A DNA stretch of 64,000 nt from Mansonella perstans. Its lineage: Eukaryota > Nematoda > Chromadorea > Rhabditida > Onchocercidae. A program made the position numbers and the translations under genes. Positions 39,236 through 50,432 of this stretch are shown here, piece by piece (position 1 is the stretch's first letter; every line of letters begins with the position of its first letter). Location of the stretch: the NCBI GenBank assembly GCA_037074765.1, contig JBAMDO010000564.1, positions 496,001 to 560,000 of the forward strand, read 5' to 3'. The notes beneath the pieces are model-generated. The model saw nothing but the letters and a program-made list of their open reading frames with translations, did not search any database and was not told the origin of the DNA.

Positions 39236-42047
39236 CCTCCGTTGTTGCTACACTACAGATGTACCTAAAAATCAAAATCTAATTATGCTTGATGAAAAAG
39301 GAGGAAAGGATGTTTTTATTGCAGTGGTTCGGAATAATGAATAAGTAAAATTCGTCTCTTGAATAAATCCATTTCATTTCAATTTTTTTTTTATTTTTGA
39401 TTTTTTCCATTCTATTCGTCTACTTTCTTTTTCAAACCATTTTATCTTTCACTCCACTTTCACTCTCTCTCATTCTATTTCATATCAAAATATTCAATTC
39501 AGCTTACTTTGAAATAATCCCACTTAATTAACTTTAACTCTATCTTAGTTTCAATTTAAATTAAGTAATAAATTATTATTAAATTATTTCCAAGTGTTAA
39601 GAAAAAAGGAGAGAAATAAAGAATGTTAGAATGTTCAGTTCAATTGTAGAAAAAGTAAAATTCTGTGATGGAATAAAATGGTAATTAAAAACAAAGTATG
39701 GTCGAAAAAAATCGATTTAAATGATAGGAGAAGAAAGGGAAAAGGGAAAAGGCATAGATATACAAAGAAATAGAACGGATCTGTATTTGCTAATTATTCA
39801 AGCCTAGATTAATTCAGTTATTAGTTTAATGAAATAAAGTGTATCGTAAAATGGTATTTGATGAAAAGTAAGGTAAGCAGAAATTTCAATGATTTATGAT
39901 GAATGAAAAAAATTAATTAGAAAAACTCAAATCCTTTTAGGATGCTAGCTCTCGGCTCTCCATTTTCAATTCTCAATTCTCGATTCGCGATTTTTAACGG
40001 GTCTTTACTAATGTAAGCAGTGAACTATTTCAGTTCATTTTGAAATTCCATAGAAAGCGAAAGTGAATGAATGTGAATGATTGGTCGGAGTTGAAAATAT
40101 CGAAAGGGTAACTTAAAGTTGAAAGAATTAGTAAAATTCTACATCATAAATCTTAAACTTCGTCCTACATCTCTAAATCTTGCGACAGTGTGAAAGGTCA
40201 CACATCAACTCACTAATTCACTAATCCAATCAACCTAATTTGCATCTGTTTATATAAATATAAGAGCAAAACATAAATAAGTCGATAGATTGAGATCAAA
40301 ATGAAAAAAGTGAAAATTTAGTGAAAATTTGAAAGCAAAAAAGATGAGATTGATTTACGTATATGTATATATGTGTGTGTTTGAACGTATGTGTGTTTGT
40401 ATTTGTGCACTGTAGTAATATTAAAAAAAGACAAGTCCTAAAATTTGTAAAATAATGCGAAATTAATTAGATGGACAAATGGCGAAATACTTTTCTTGTC
40501 TTAAAGAATTAAAAAGCATTGAAAAAAATGGAGGCAAGAGAGAAGGCAGAAAAAGCGATAGTGAAATCCAATGAATAAATCGGCGAAGATCGGCGAAGAT
40601 TCATAAATTATGGTTTTAAAAATTGTTATATTTTCACTTTCCACTGTGTAATTAAAGGAACAGCTGGTCAAAAAGTTAGAGCTATTGCAAGATACTATTG
40701 CTGCCACATGTCATAATAGCCAATAAGTTTAATAATGTTGCTTGGTAAGTAGCTCACCAGGTTATAATTGCATATAATTGAATAGGCGTAGCAGAAGCTA
40801 ATAATATCACTATTTATAAAATCATTCAAAAGAAAACTTAGATTACCCAGAAATTAGTCCAAATAATAATTGGCCAAAGCTTGCCTTGCTTTAGCAAATT
40901 CTAAAAGTGAATATAATGTTATTTTAGATATGTTGATGTGTTTTTTAGGTGAAGTAATAGCTATTTTTATCACTGTATAATTAAACAAAGCCTCTATGAC
41001 AATAAAATTTTTGTTGAACTCTTTTTGAATTTTAAGAAGTCTGATAGATGAAGTTGTTTTAGTCACATCTCACCTGGCAATAACAATGCATTTACATGAA
41101 ATTAGCTGGCTAATTTGTGAATAGCCAAGAGATGCTAAAAACGGGAAAATAAGAATTACCGCTCCTCAATACGGTGCCTTCAGTGTACTTCTAAAATCCA
41201 TTATTTTGTGGTATATTTAGTACTTCAAATGAGGATTTCTGCAGAAATACTACGAAACAACGACTAGAGTGTAAAAACGAGGAATTCTGAATAGCACCGA
41301 AATTCAATGGCCATTGAAAAAGAACTTCAATTTATCTTAAAATTAATAATGCTGGTGAAGGAAAATTCATTTCGAAATATTCTTTTACGCTTTTGACTCG
41401 ACACAATTCAAAAGCCAAAGGTGAATTTTTAATCAAACAGACATTAGGCATAACATAAACAATATTTTACTAATTATGAATCAACTGATTTGGAAAAGTA
41501 AAACTGTAAATTGATCACTTTGTTAAATGATGAGACTTTGTAGTAATGTATCCATATTTCCTTAAGTAAACTGAATAGAATTTAGGACTTTCATTTTGTT
41601 TTCATCGTTTTAAATAACGGCAATAAACTTCATCCCTCTCTTTCCTCATACTATTTCTGTCATCTTTATCCATAATTTTACCTTCATATGAAGGACCATT
41701 TGACCATTTAAGAGTTTAATATATATTATTATTGACCATTGAAGAAATGTCTGTTTAATAGTTAGCAATTAAAATTAGGCGGTATGTCCTTGGCCAGTGT
41801 GCATTGATGAATTAATTTATGGTGCTTTGAATAAATTTGATTATAATAAGTGAAAACATTACATATAAACTTTAATGCTAAAATTTTTTCCATTCCTTCA
41901 GAAAATCATCTTCACAAATGACAAGAAAGTAACTGAATAAGAAATTTTCAACTTGATTCGTTTTTATTTAAGCAGCTTTCACGTAAGTTTCTTCTTTTTA
42001 CATCTGTTATCATCATTAGTACATTTAATTTATTTTTTAAATTTCTC

Positions 42048-42071
42048 TTTAACTTAATGAATTAAGTTAAA
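42048..42071. repeat. Perfect palindrome, 11-bp arms
   Basis: tttaacttaat and attaagttaaa flank a ga spacer. No associated gene feature is visible. Confidence 0.8.
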
Positions 42072-42201
42072 AAATCATGTTTAAATAAAATAGCCTGGAA
42101 TCGATCAATAGATCTCAGTACCATAAGGCAAATTAAAGCACGCAAATTAGGTGAACCGTTACAAATGAAATGTATAGCTGCAATGGTCAAAACATAATTA
42201 C

Positions 42202-42244
42202 CTGATCCTTTAGTCCGTTTCTTTTCTTCCTTAAGTTCTTGCAT
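42202..42244 (-). CDS. Candidate small Lys/Glu-rich exon (mig-10 5' region)
   Basis: Minus-strand acceptor gaagacag, then MQELKEEKKRTKGS and a donor (TCAG before gtaatt): 43 bases, phase 0 to phase 1. The splice signals are good and the composition is helix-like and charged, but I could not connect it in phase to the flanking candidate exons. It may belong to an alternative mig-10 transcript or be spurious. Confidence 0.3.
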
Positions 42245-44620
42245 CTGTCTTCCTTATAGGAAGGTAGGTTATTTCCTGGTAGATTCTAGAAATTTCTGCG
42301 AAATACGATAAAGCATAGGAAAGGAAATAGATTAAATGAGAGATAAATTGATGTAAAATTTAAATGCAGGAAAAATATAAAATTAATGATTGTTTCTGGT
42401 TGAAGTGACTTGAAATGACAATGAATTAATAAATTATCCATTGAGCTTTAAGACTGCTTAAAACAATTATTTAAATAGATTTGACCAATCTTAGCAAATT
42501 TAAAATTATATACTGGTAATTTATTATCAGTGCCGTCAAATCTGGAATCATTTTCTGCAAGTTACGGGTTAGCTTAATTAATACAAAAAGATTAAATTAT
42601 CGAGTGAAAACAGCACAGATGTAGTCACTTGAAAAGAAGCCTTAACCAGAAACAAACGGTCTATTCCTATTTGTTGTCCTCATTAGCTGGACCCCATAGT
42701 TATGGGCAATTTGGGAAATGAAAGCATAAAATAAGTAATTACTAAGACGGCGAGTTAATTGCATTTGAAAATTCAATTAATTTTGCGCATAAATCTGACA
42801 AGCTACAGAAACAATAATAAGTGATAGTGCTTTACGTAAGATCAACAAAGTTATGACTTTGTCTGACTGTTTCAACTTCAGTGATTGTTACTTCACTCTA
42901 TTAATTATACAAATCAATTTTTGAGTGAGTAAAAAATCAAAAGTTTAACTTGAACTTCAACTTCAATTTTGGTGAAAGCGATACTGATTTGTGACTTTAT
43001 TTTGGTCAAATGATTATGAAATTCGCAAAATTTTGAAATATTATAGAGGTAAGTAAACAATGCTAAAAATAGACAGATCCGTATTAGTAGGCTATGTTCA
43101 CTAATCTCTATAAGAGGATCATGCAAGTGATGTTATTAGATATACAAGATTAAAAAGTCATGGAATTTGCGGAGTCGGAGCATTTAAGGATTCCCACAGC
43201 TTCTGTACAAATTGTTAACTTTAAACCCGAAGGACTGAACTGATATCTATAAATAAACATAGTTACAGGACGGTAAACAATATAAAAAAATCAGTGAATT
43301 ATTGCTAACTAGCTCAAGTGAATTATAATCGTTTCTAAGCTCGGAAAATGAAACAAATATGGTAGGACGTGGTTCGAATCAAAAAGATCACATTGGTTTT
43401 TTTCTCAAACTGGGTTAATAAGTTTTGAATCATTAACTGATTTCCAGCAACAAATAAAAAAATTATAAATAATTTAGTTGCATGGAGTTATAAATGAATT
43501 TCTCAAGCAATTTGTTACTTTTCTCTATGGTTGAAACATTCTATCGCATGATATATATGTAACTGTTGAATTCATTTTATGTTTTTTCTTCTTTAATTAC
43601 TATCAAGTTCCAATTTTCAAACTAAGATTTAATTCAAAAATTCCCATATTTTTCCTTTCTGTTGAAACAACTGGCGAGAAAATAAAGGAAGTAGTAAAGA
43701 AAAGACAAAAAAAGCGTCCTTTCATGCAAAAAAATGATTTAAAAAAGATTTCGAAGCTCTAGATACACAATCAAAAAGTTAATGGAATTTAAGTATTTAC
43801 AAAGAATGATTCAATGAAATTTAACAAGGGATTAATGTTAAAAAAAATTCTTGGAAGCTATCGTTATATCTTTAAAAAGTAGGTATTGACGGAATCTGAG
43901 AAAACTGTGCAAATAGAAATATTCAATAAATGAAGTACTTAAACATTTCTGCTTAAAATACAATGTCTATTTACTAATATAAGTACAGAAAGGGGCGGAT
44001 ATTAAAAGTAACCGATGAATGGCGATAAATAAATTTTGTCAAGTCTTTCAATATCCGTGAAAAAACTGAGAACAGGTGGTTGGATTGATTTTTAGCTATT
44101 ATTTTTTGGCAGAATTAATGTTTTACATTAGCAAAAACTTTGTTTCCAATCATTTCAAATGCATTCACTCCCATATGTGCAAAATAAAAATCATTAGGAC
44201 TATGGCTATCTAACATAAAGTCAGCTAATAATGCAAATTAAGAATTCAGAAAGTGCTGACCAATTTTTGGGGAAAAGGATGATTGATGAGCTCTAAATTT
44301 CCAAAACTCTTCAGCTCAAAATCCAGTAATAAATTTTGCAATATAATTGTTTTGCTCTGCAACTTCTTATATGTTTTTCAGCAACAAAATTTATAGCAAA
44401 ACATTGATTTCATTAAAATGAAAAAAGAATCATTTAACAAAAGAAAGCTTTTACAGTAAAATTATTCGAATAAGTTTTCAGGTAATCAATATCTAATAAA
44501 TAACTTAACTGAAAAGCTTTTTTGCTGGTTCAGTGGAAAAGCATAATGAATCTTTACCAAAAAATTTCTCAAAAGATTAATTACCAGTTATCAATTCTTC
44601 AAAAAGACCAAAAGAAAAAC

Positions 44621-44763
44621 AAGCCATTTTTCGCCTGCTTCCAAGTCTTCATCGCTATCAATTTCGCTTTCATCACCGCCATCCATATTATTTATTTCAT
44701 CACTGCAGCTATCATTACAATTGGAATTTTCAGGAATCGAATTTTGCAATATCATTCCTTCTT
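44621..44763 (-). CDS. Candidate acidic exon (possible mig-10 isoform N terminus)
   Basis: After the acceptor ctttcctgcag at 44764 the minus strand reads EEGMILQNSIPENSNC and then an acidic run (MDGGDESEIDSDEDLEAGE). Donors are possible after CTT at 44621 or TTG at 44609. Vertebrate lamellipodin also starts with an acidic Asp/Glu stretch, which makes an alternative mig-10 N terminus attractive, but the phase does not join the exon at 32209 directly. Alternatively the frame starts at an ATG at 44806. Confidence 0.35.
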
Positions 44764-47087
44764 CTGCAGGAAAAGAAAGTTGAACTTTGAAAGAAATTGA
44801 ATTCAAATGATGATTTATATTACGAGATACTTATGATATGTAAAGGTAATTCAATAAATTTACATAATTCCACATAAATTGAAATAACTGAAAGCAATCG
44901 TACAATCTATAAGTACTGAAGTAAAATTCCTGGGAATGATAGAAACGACGAGGAACAAAGGAATGTTTAAAAAGCAAATGAATGAGTCAGTAAAAGATAA
45001 ACAAAATGACAGGTGATTACAGAGAATTGTCAAATATGGTATTTATCTTTGAAGGTACGTCTCAAAATTTTCGATATTAGAAGCGGAAGGATCAAAGAGA
45101 CAAGTTGGAAAAATAAATAAAATTAATTAAAGCAATATTTAATAATTTCATTTCAATATTTTCGTTCTTCTCAGAAGAGATCGCACCATAAAAATTGCCA
45201 ATTTTTGATCTTTTCTTCAATTTTCTTGAAAGATATGATAAATAAAAATTCAACAAGGCAAAGTAATTTGCTTGCATTGCTACACAATACTCCACAATAA
45301 TTTGAAATTATTTACGATCCGTAAGATTGCAAACTACTCCTATTCTAAAATATTTCATTAGAGTGGTCATTGCTTATCAGGAATGAATTATCTTTCAAAT
45401 TCCCATTCAAAGTTCATAGGCCACACCATATCTTAAGTAGCCAATATCAATCTTTCCATCAAAATATGTGACAATTATTTATGGATATCCATTAATTTTT
45501 TTGAGCAAAATTCGAGCGGAATTTAGGAAAAATTTTCAATTTCACGAAAAATTAATGAAAATTTTATAATGATGTGAAGGAATTAGGAAGAGATGAATTG
45601 TTGAACTGAATTCATCGTTTACAGAAAGATCGTTTTGTTATCATATGTGTGCATCTGTTCGTTGCGCTATTTGCAATAATACATCTAATTAATCATTTCT
45701 CCAAATCCTAACTGTCATATTTGTTTAACATATTACTATAAAATTACAATAAATCTGCTAAATGTCAATAAATAAAAACAGACTTGATGAATGTCCGTTG
45801 TCTAATTTCCTAACATTTCAATAAGAGAATGCCAATGTTTGATGAAAATCGCTAGTATTTAAACACCGATATTTGTATGGATTCAGATTAGCTTCATGAA
45901 CTAACTCTTTGAGAATTTGATTGTAACCAGCAAACTGTAATGCAATGCTGAAAGATATGGATAACCAATAACTATTTTGTTTACCAGTTTATATAATCAA
46001 ATAGCGAATTGTGACAATAAAGTAATCAAAGCAAAGGAAGAAAAAAGTTCATTACTGCTTTTTGTTATTGTATGAAGTGTAAACTCATTTTTTGTATGTC
46101 TTTTAAATCTAAACTCAAAATTGAAAGTATTGCGAAAAAATATCCAAATCATTGAAATGATATGTTATTAATAAATTTAACATGAATTCGAAATATTAAA
46201 TATAGAAGTTATTTTGGAAATAAAATTTTGTTCATGAAGGAATATTCAAACAAAACCAGTGCATATATGACAAGAGATGAAAAGCACTTGAGAAAAAACA
46301 GATGAACAATAATTAGTAGCTAAAATGCGAAAGTTAAATGAAAAACTTTTTTTGTTCCAATAATCAAAAATAGTAGAAATTACAAATGATTAATTAAAAT
46401 GAAGTACAAATAGATAGAAATTCCAATATACACGCCAAACGTATCATAAATTCAATCATAAATGAGTAATACAAATTGGCTCGATTGACATAACTAATCA
46501 ATTCCTTTTTAGTTCCTGTAAAGATACCTGTTGAGCATTGAAAGTTTTTAGAAGATTTCAGAAGAATAAAAGCATTCAGATTAATGAGCTAGAAAAGAAA
46601 AATGATATGAGAGTGCAGTAAACAAGCAATAGAAAAGCAAATATACAGGCTTTTTTTGGAGTTGAAAAAAGTAAACAAACCAGTAATTACATCAAACTGA
46701 AAAGCAATAACCCTTTGTTTCCTTTTTAAAATAAAAACTGAAACCACTCAAAAAGCAAGATAGTGATCGAATTGGCTATCGGAATAGGTGACAAGAAGCA
46801 TCCAAGAATGAGATGAGGATCCAGAAAGGCTTCCATCCAATGGGAACAACAGATGGTGGATTGTCATGTCATGATGATGTAATAATGAAGAAGATATATC
46901 TTCTCTCTGACTATTTACCTCTGTCACTAACTAAATGAACTGCTTCTCCAATAAAAGCAAAGACCACGAAATTTCATAAAATTAAAATTTTAGCCAGAAT
47001 TTATCTGAGTGCTTCCTGAAATTGACTAGTATTTTTTTTTTCCTTTTTTTTTTTCCAGGAATGAATTCTTCTTGAATTGTCAATTAC

Positions 47088-47152
47088 GACAATGTTGAAT
47101 TTGGATTAAGGAGGGATTGAGTATGGAGCGATAATCGCGACATCATTGACAT
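47088..47152 (-). CDS. mig-10: Candidate distal first exon of mig-10
   Basis: A minus-strand ATG at 47152 opens MSMMSRLSLHTQSLLNPNS and reaches a donor (TTGTC before gtaatt) in phase 2, exactly the phase required by the acceptor of the exon at 32209. The local composition is less AT-rich than the flanks. Phase agreement alone has a one-in-three chance of being accidental, and no promoter is evident. If it is used, the mig-10 locus spans about 33.5 kb. Confidence 0.35.
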
Positions 47153-50100
47153 CTTCTTTTCCCTCTTCTGCTACTCATGAATACTATTCAAGTTGTCAGT
47201 TAAACCTCAAAGAGTCATTTTACGAGAAAAAGAAATTCGCAAACACTTCCATCTTAACTGCTAATTGCGTGTGAAAACGTGTTTGTATGATTGAAAACGG
47301 AATGTTTTGTTGACCGCTCTATGAAAGAGACACTTGACCTATTGATGACAATTTATTCCTTCCCACACTTGATTCGTTAATTATTATTAGGTAAATAAAA
47401 CTAAAAATTCTCATTATTTATAACGTACAGAATGTGATGTGATTGAAATAAAAGTGAAGTGTCTCAAAAATTCCAGGAAAGAAGAGCAGAAATTATGACT
47501 GATAGTAATTTTTAACTTCATCTATTTATTGTAACTAACCTTTCAAAAGAAATGATCATCAAGAAGCTGTCACAAATTGATCAATTGATCAATTGAAAAT
47601 TAAAAATTGAAAATTGCTGTCGAAATAGTAGATTACTGCTATTACTACGAAACAAATAATAGTGTGTTTTGTCAATGAAATCATAATTCATTTAATTTTT
47701 GATCTTGCTAAATTTTCCTCTTGAAGTGATACCTGTTAGTTCATCATTATTCTAATCCTTATCTGTAATTCTCAATTTCCTGCAATTCAAAATTTGTTGA
47801 TATTTTAGATGTGGTAAAAAGTTTAAGTAAATATTTTTTGATGATTTATAATAAATAATTGAAATATTGAAAATGTGAGGATGACTGAGCTGTATCTTTT
47901 TTCTTATTGAAAATCTCTTGTAGACAGATATCTGACAAACTACACTCACTACATTTACCAATCAGTACTGATAGATAACAATAACAATAATTGATGTAAC
48001 AAACGAAATTAGCAAATGAAACGAAAAATTACCATAAAAGTTAAACATGCAGTAAATAAATTTATGTGGATAAAAAAACAGCAGAAAATGCTCTGACATC
48101 TTATTTTGAAGTTATTTTGAAATTGTTCTATGCCACCTGTATGACCGAACTGATCCTAGAGATGGCCACTTTGGAACCTGCCGCAAAATAAGAGACGATT
48201 TCAAAAATTATATTTACTGACATAAATAGTTTCACGTTTCTTTTCAGTAAATAACTCTTTAGCAGACCTAAATTCAGGCCCTATTTTAATACTAGTATGG
48301 CGCGCGATATGTATTTAGTCTGTTCATCTGTTCATCCCATATATTTTCAAACGAAAAACTGAACTTCTTGAAAAAAACATAACGTGGAATTTTTCCCAAA
48401 AAATGAATAGAAATTTTTATGCAATAAAACTTAGTGAATTGAATGTGATTGAATATGATAAAGTAGATAGCGGTTCACAAAATTTTTTAAATTAAAATTG
48501 TTCTTTAAAAGTGATTTAAAAATTTACTTCATGAATGTAAAAATTTCCATCACTAAAGGTGATTTATCCCTGAGAAGGTTAAATGAGGCAACTATAAATG
48601 AGCAATACTATGTAAATGTCACCGCTATCACAGCACAGTGGTTTCGAGGACATTTCATTCGAATGTAAATAACAATTACGATTAAAAAGTGATTGGATCC
48701 CTAGTTGAATTGAAGGAGAAATGATGACGATAGGAGTGTAGTAATGTTTGAATGAACGCAGAAAGCGTATATTTTGCAAATAAGGAAGTTTTGTTACGTC
48801 TGTCTGTTTGTTTGTCTGTCTATTTTACAGTGATCCATTCGTTCCTTTTTTTTTTTTTTTTTTTTTTTACACAAAACGGAGATATCATTAGAGCGATTTG
48901 CTAATTTACATAATACATAAAACACTCAAAAAAGATAGGCAAATTTTTTTCTCTGTACAAATATGAAATGATTTTTAGAGAATATTTATTTGAAAAAATC
49001 ACAATTTTTTTTGTTTTTCTAGTAGACTCGAAAATTTCAAACTAGAATTAATTCCTTTATATTATGATACTTTTAAGTTCCTTATTAAAAACTAATTTAA
49101 CTAAAAAAGCATCAAAATGTTGACTGATTATTACGATCTCATTAATCATTCCTTCCTCAGTTATGTTTGGATTCGCTTCTTTATTAATTATCTGCAACTA
49201 TATTTTCCTTATTCCATTATCTCATTCTTTGACCTATCCAATCATATAAGTCAAGTCAAACATCTTTTGATTTACCATAACATTACTACAGAAGATCTAT
49301 TCTTAATTCTTAATTTAATTTCTCATTACTCTTAATTCTATCTCTATCATTGTAACTTTATTAGAACGAAGTTTGAATGATGTTTAAGTGATCTTGCATA
49401 TAAATGAGGAATTCTGATGGATTAACAATCTTTCAAATATACAGATTTCATAAATGCCAACTGTTTACACCTTGTCAGTGAAGGTCATTTGTCAGTTTGG
49501 ATAAGAGTCAATCAATCTTCATCGCAACAAAAATTATATTTCTCAGAGTAGTTTGCTTCTAATTTTGCTTAATAACTGAAAGATATTGCAATTAAGCTGA
49601 ATATTAAGAGAAAATTAAATAACCTTTTACAGCGAGTTTATGAATAATTATATTCATAAACAAAACGAAAAAACTAGTAGCAGAAGTTGCAATGATACAA
49701 TCTTCACTACACTTTGAAAAACAATAAGTGAGGCAAAGTCAAAGACATTACCAGCATTAAAAAGAACTCAAAAGATTTATCATTAAAGCAGAGAAAAAAA
49801 TTAAAAGAGAAATTTACTGATAAAATGCTTAAACAATAAAAAAAATGGATATTCGGGAACGCTATAAGTTTAAAAAACTGATATATACGGCAGAATTCCC
49901 AACGGCGAGTGACGTGTAGATTTCTACGGTGTTTTCGAAAATAATCATCAAATTTCACAAAGCCGGTAAAAGCTAGTTAAATCTAGTCGTAGTGCAAGTT
50001 CGATATAATGCATTTTACGCGGTGGTGCCGTTAAAATATTGAGTATATCCCGTATCAAAAGCTGAAAAGCGCAATAATTACATCGAAATAAGCGATAATC

Positions 50101-50366
50101 GATAATTTAAGACAATTTATATATGGTATTTGAGTGATAATTTAAGTGATAAATAAGCGATAATCTACTTCGATAATTATTAATAAAAATTCCGCGCATG
50201 TCAACTATGTTGTCACATTTACAAAATGAAAATTTGATAGGACTGTATGTAATTCTTTCTGCATGTTATAAATTCACTAAAACATATCAAGACAGTATTA
50301 TTTCAAGATTCGTTCTGTTATTTAGACCTGGAAATAAAGATTGATTTAGGCACTCAGAAATTTTAT
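47153..50366. other. Intergenic region between GCP3 3' end and mig-10
   Basis: AT-rich sequence with no gene I can support. It holds a CTGT/TTTG-like simple patch followed by a T run near 48800-48868. If the distal exon at 47152 is real, part of this region should carry the mig-10 promoter. No promoter motif is recognisable by eye. Confidence 0.5.
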
Positions 50367-50402
50367 CGTTTAAATCTCCGGTCTTTTCCGGAGATTTAAA
50401 CG
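50367..50402. repeat. Perfect stem-loop just downstream of the GCP3 stop
   Basis: The arms cgtttaaatctccgg and ccggagatttaaacg are exact 15-bp reverse complements around a 6-base loop (tctttt). It starts 31 bases after the GCP3 stop codon (50433) on the minus strand, so it would lie in that 3' UTR. The stem includes a GC-rich clamp next to the loop, unusual in this background. Confidence 0.9.
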
Positions 50403-50432
50403 TTTTCTTCAGCAGAAATCCTAGACTGCTGC

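Larger units (their letters stand above)
32366..47087. other. Long AT-rich stretch, probable mig-10 first intron
   Basis: About 15 kb with few exon-like segments. Three possible exons (36221-36387 plus; 42202-42244 minus; 44621-44763 minus) are listed separately. Also present are short AT palindromes (36880-36903, 42048-42071), a three-copy short repeat near 35399-35455, an (atc)n run near 36510-36530, a degenerate hexamer repeat at about 38975-39235 and a TG-rich patch near 40360-40405. I see no transposase, tRNA or complete gene. Confidence 0.45.

Noticed and set aside
43371..43382. ggttcgaatc, resembling a tRNA B box
   Set aside because: No matching A box at the right distance and no cloverleaf pairing around it.
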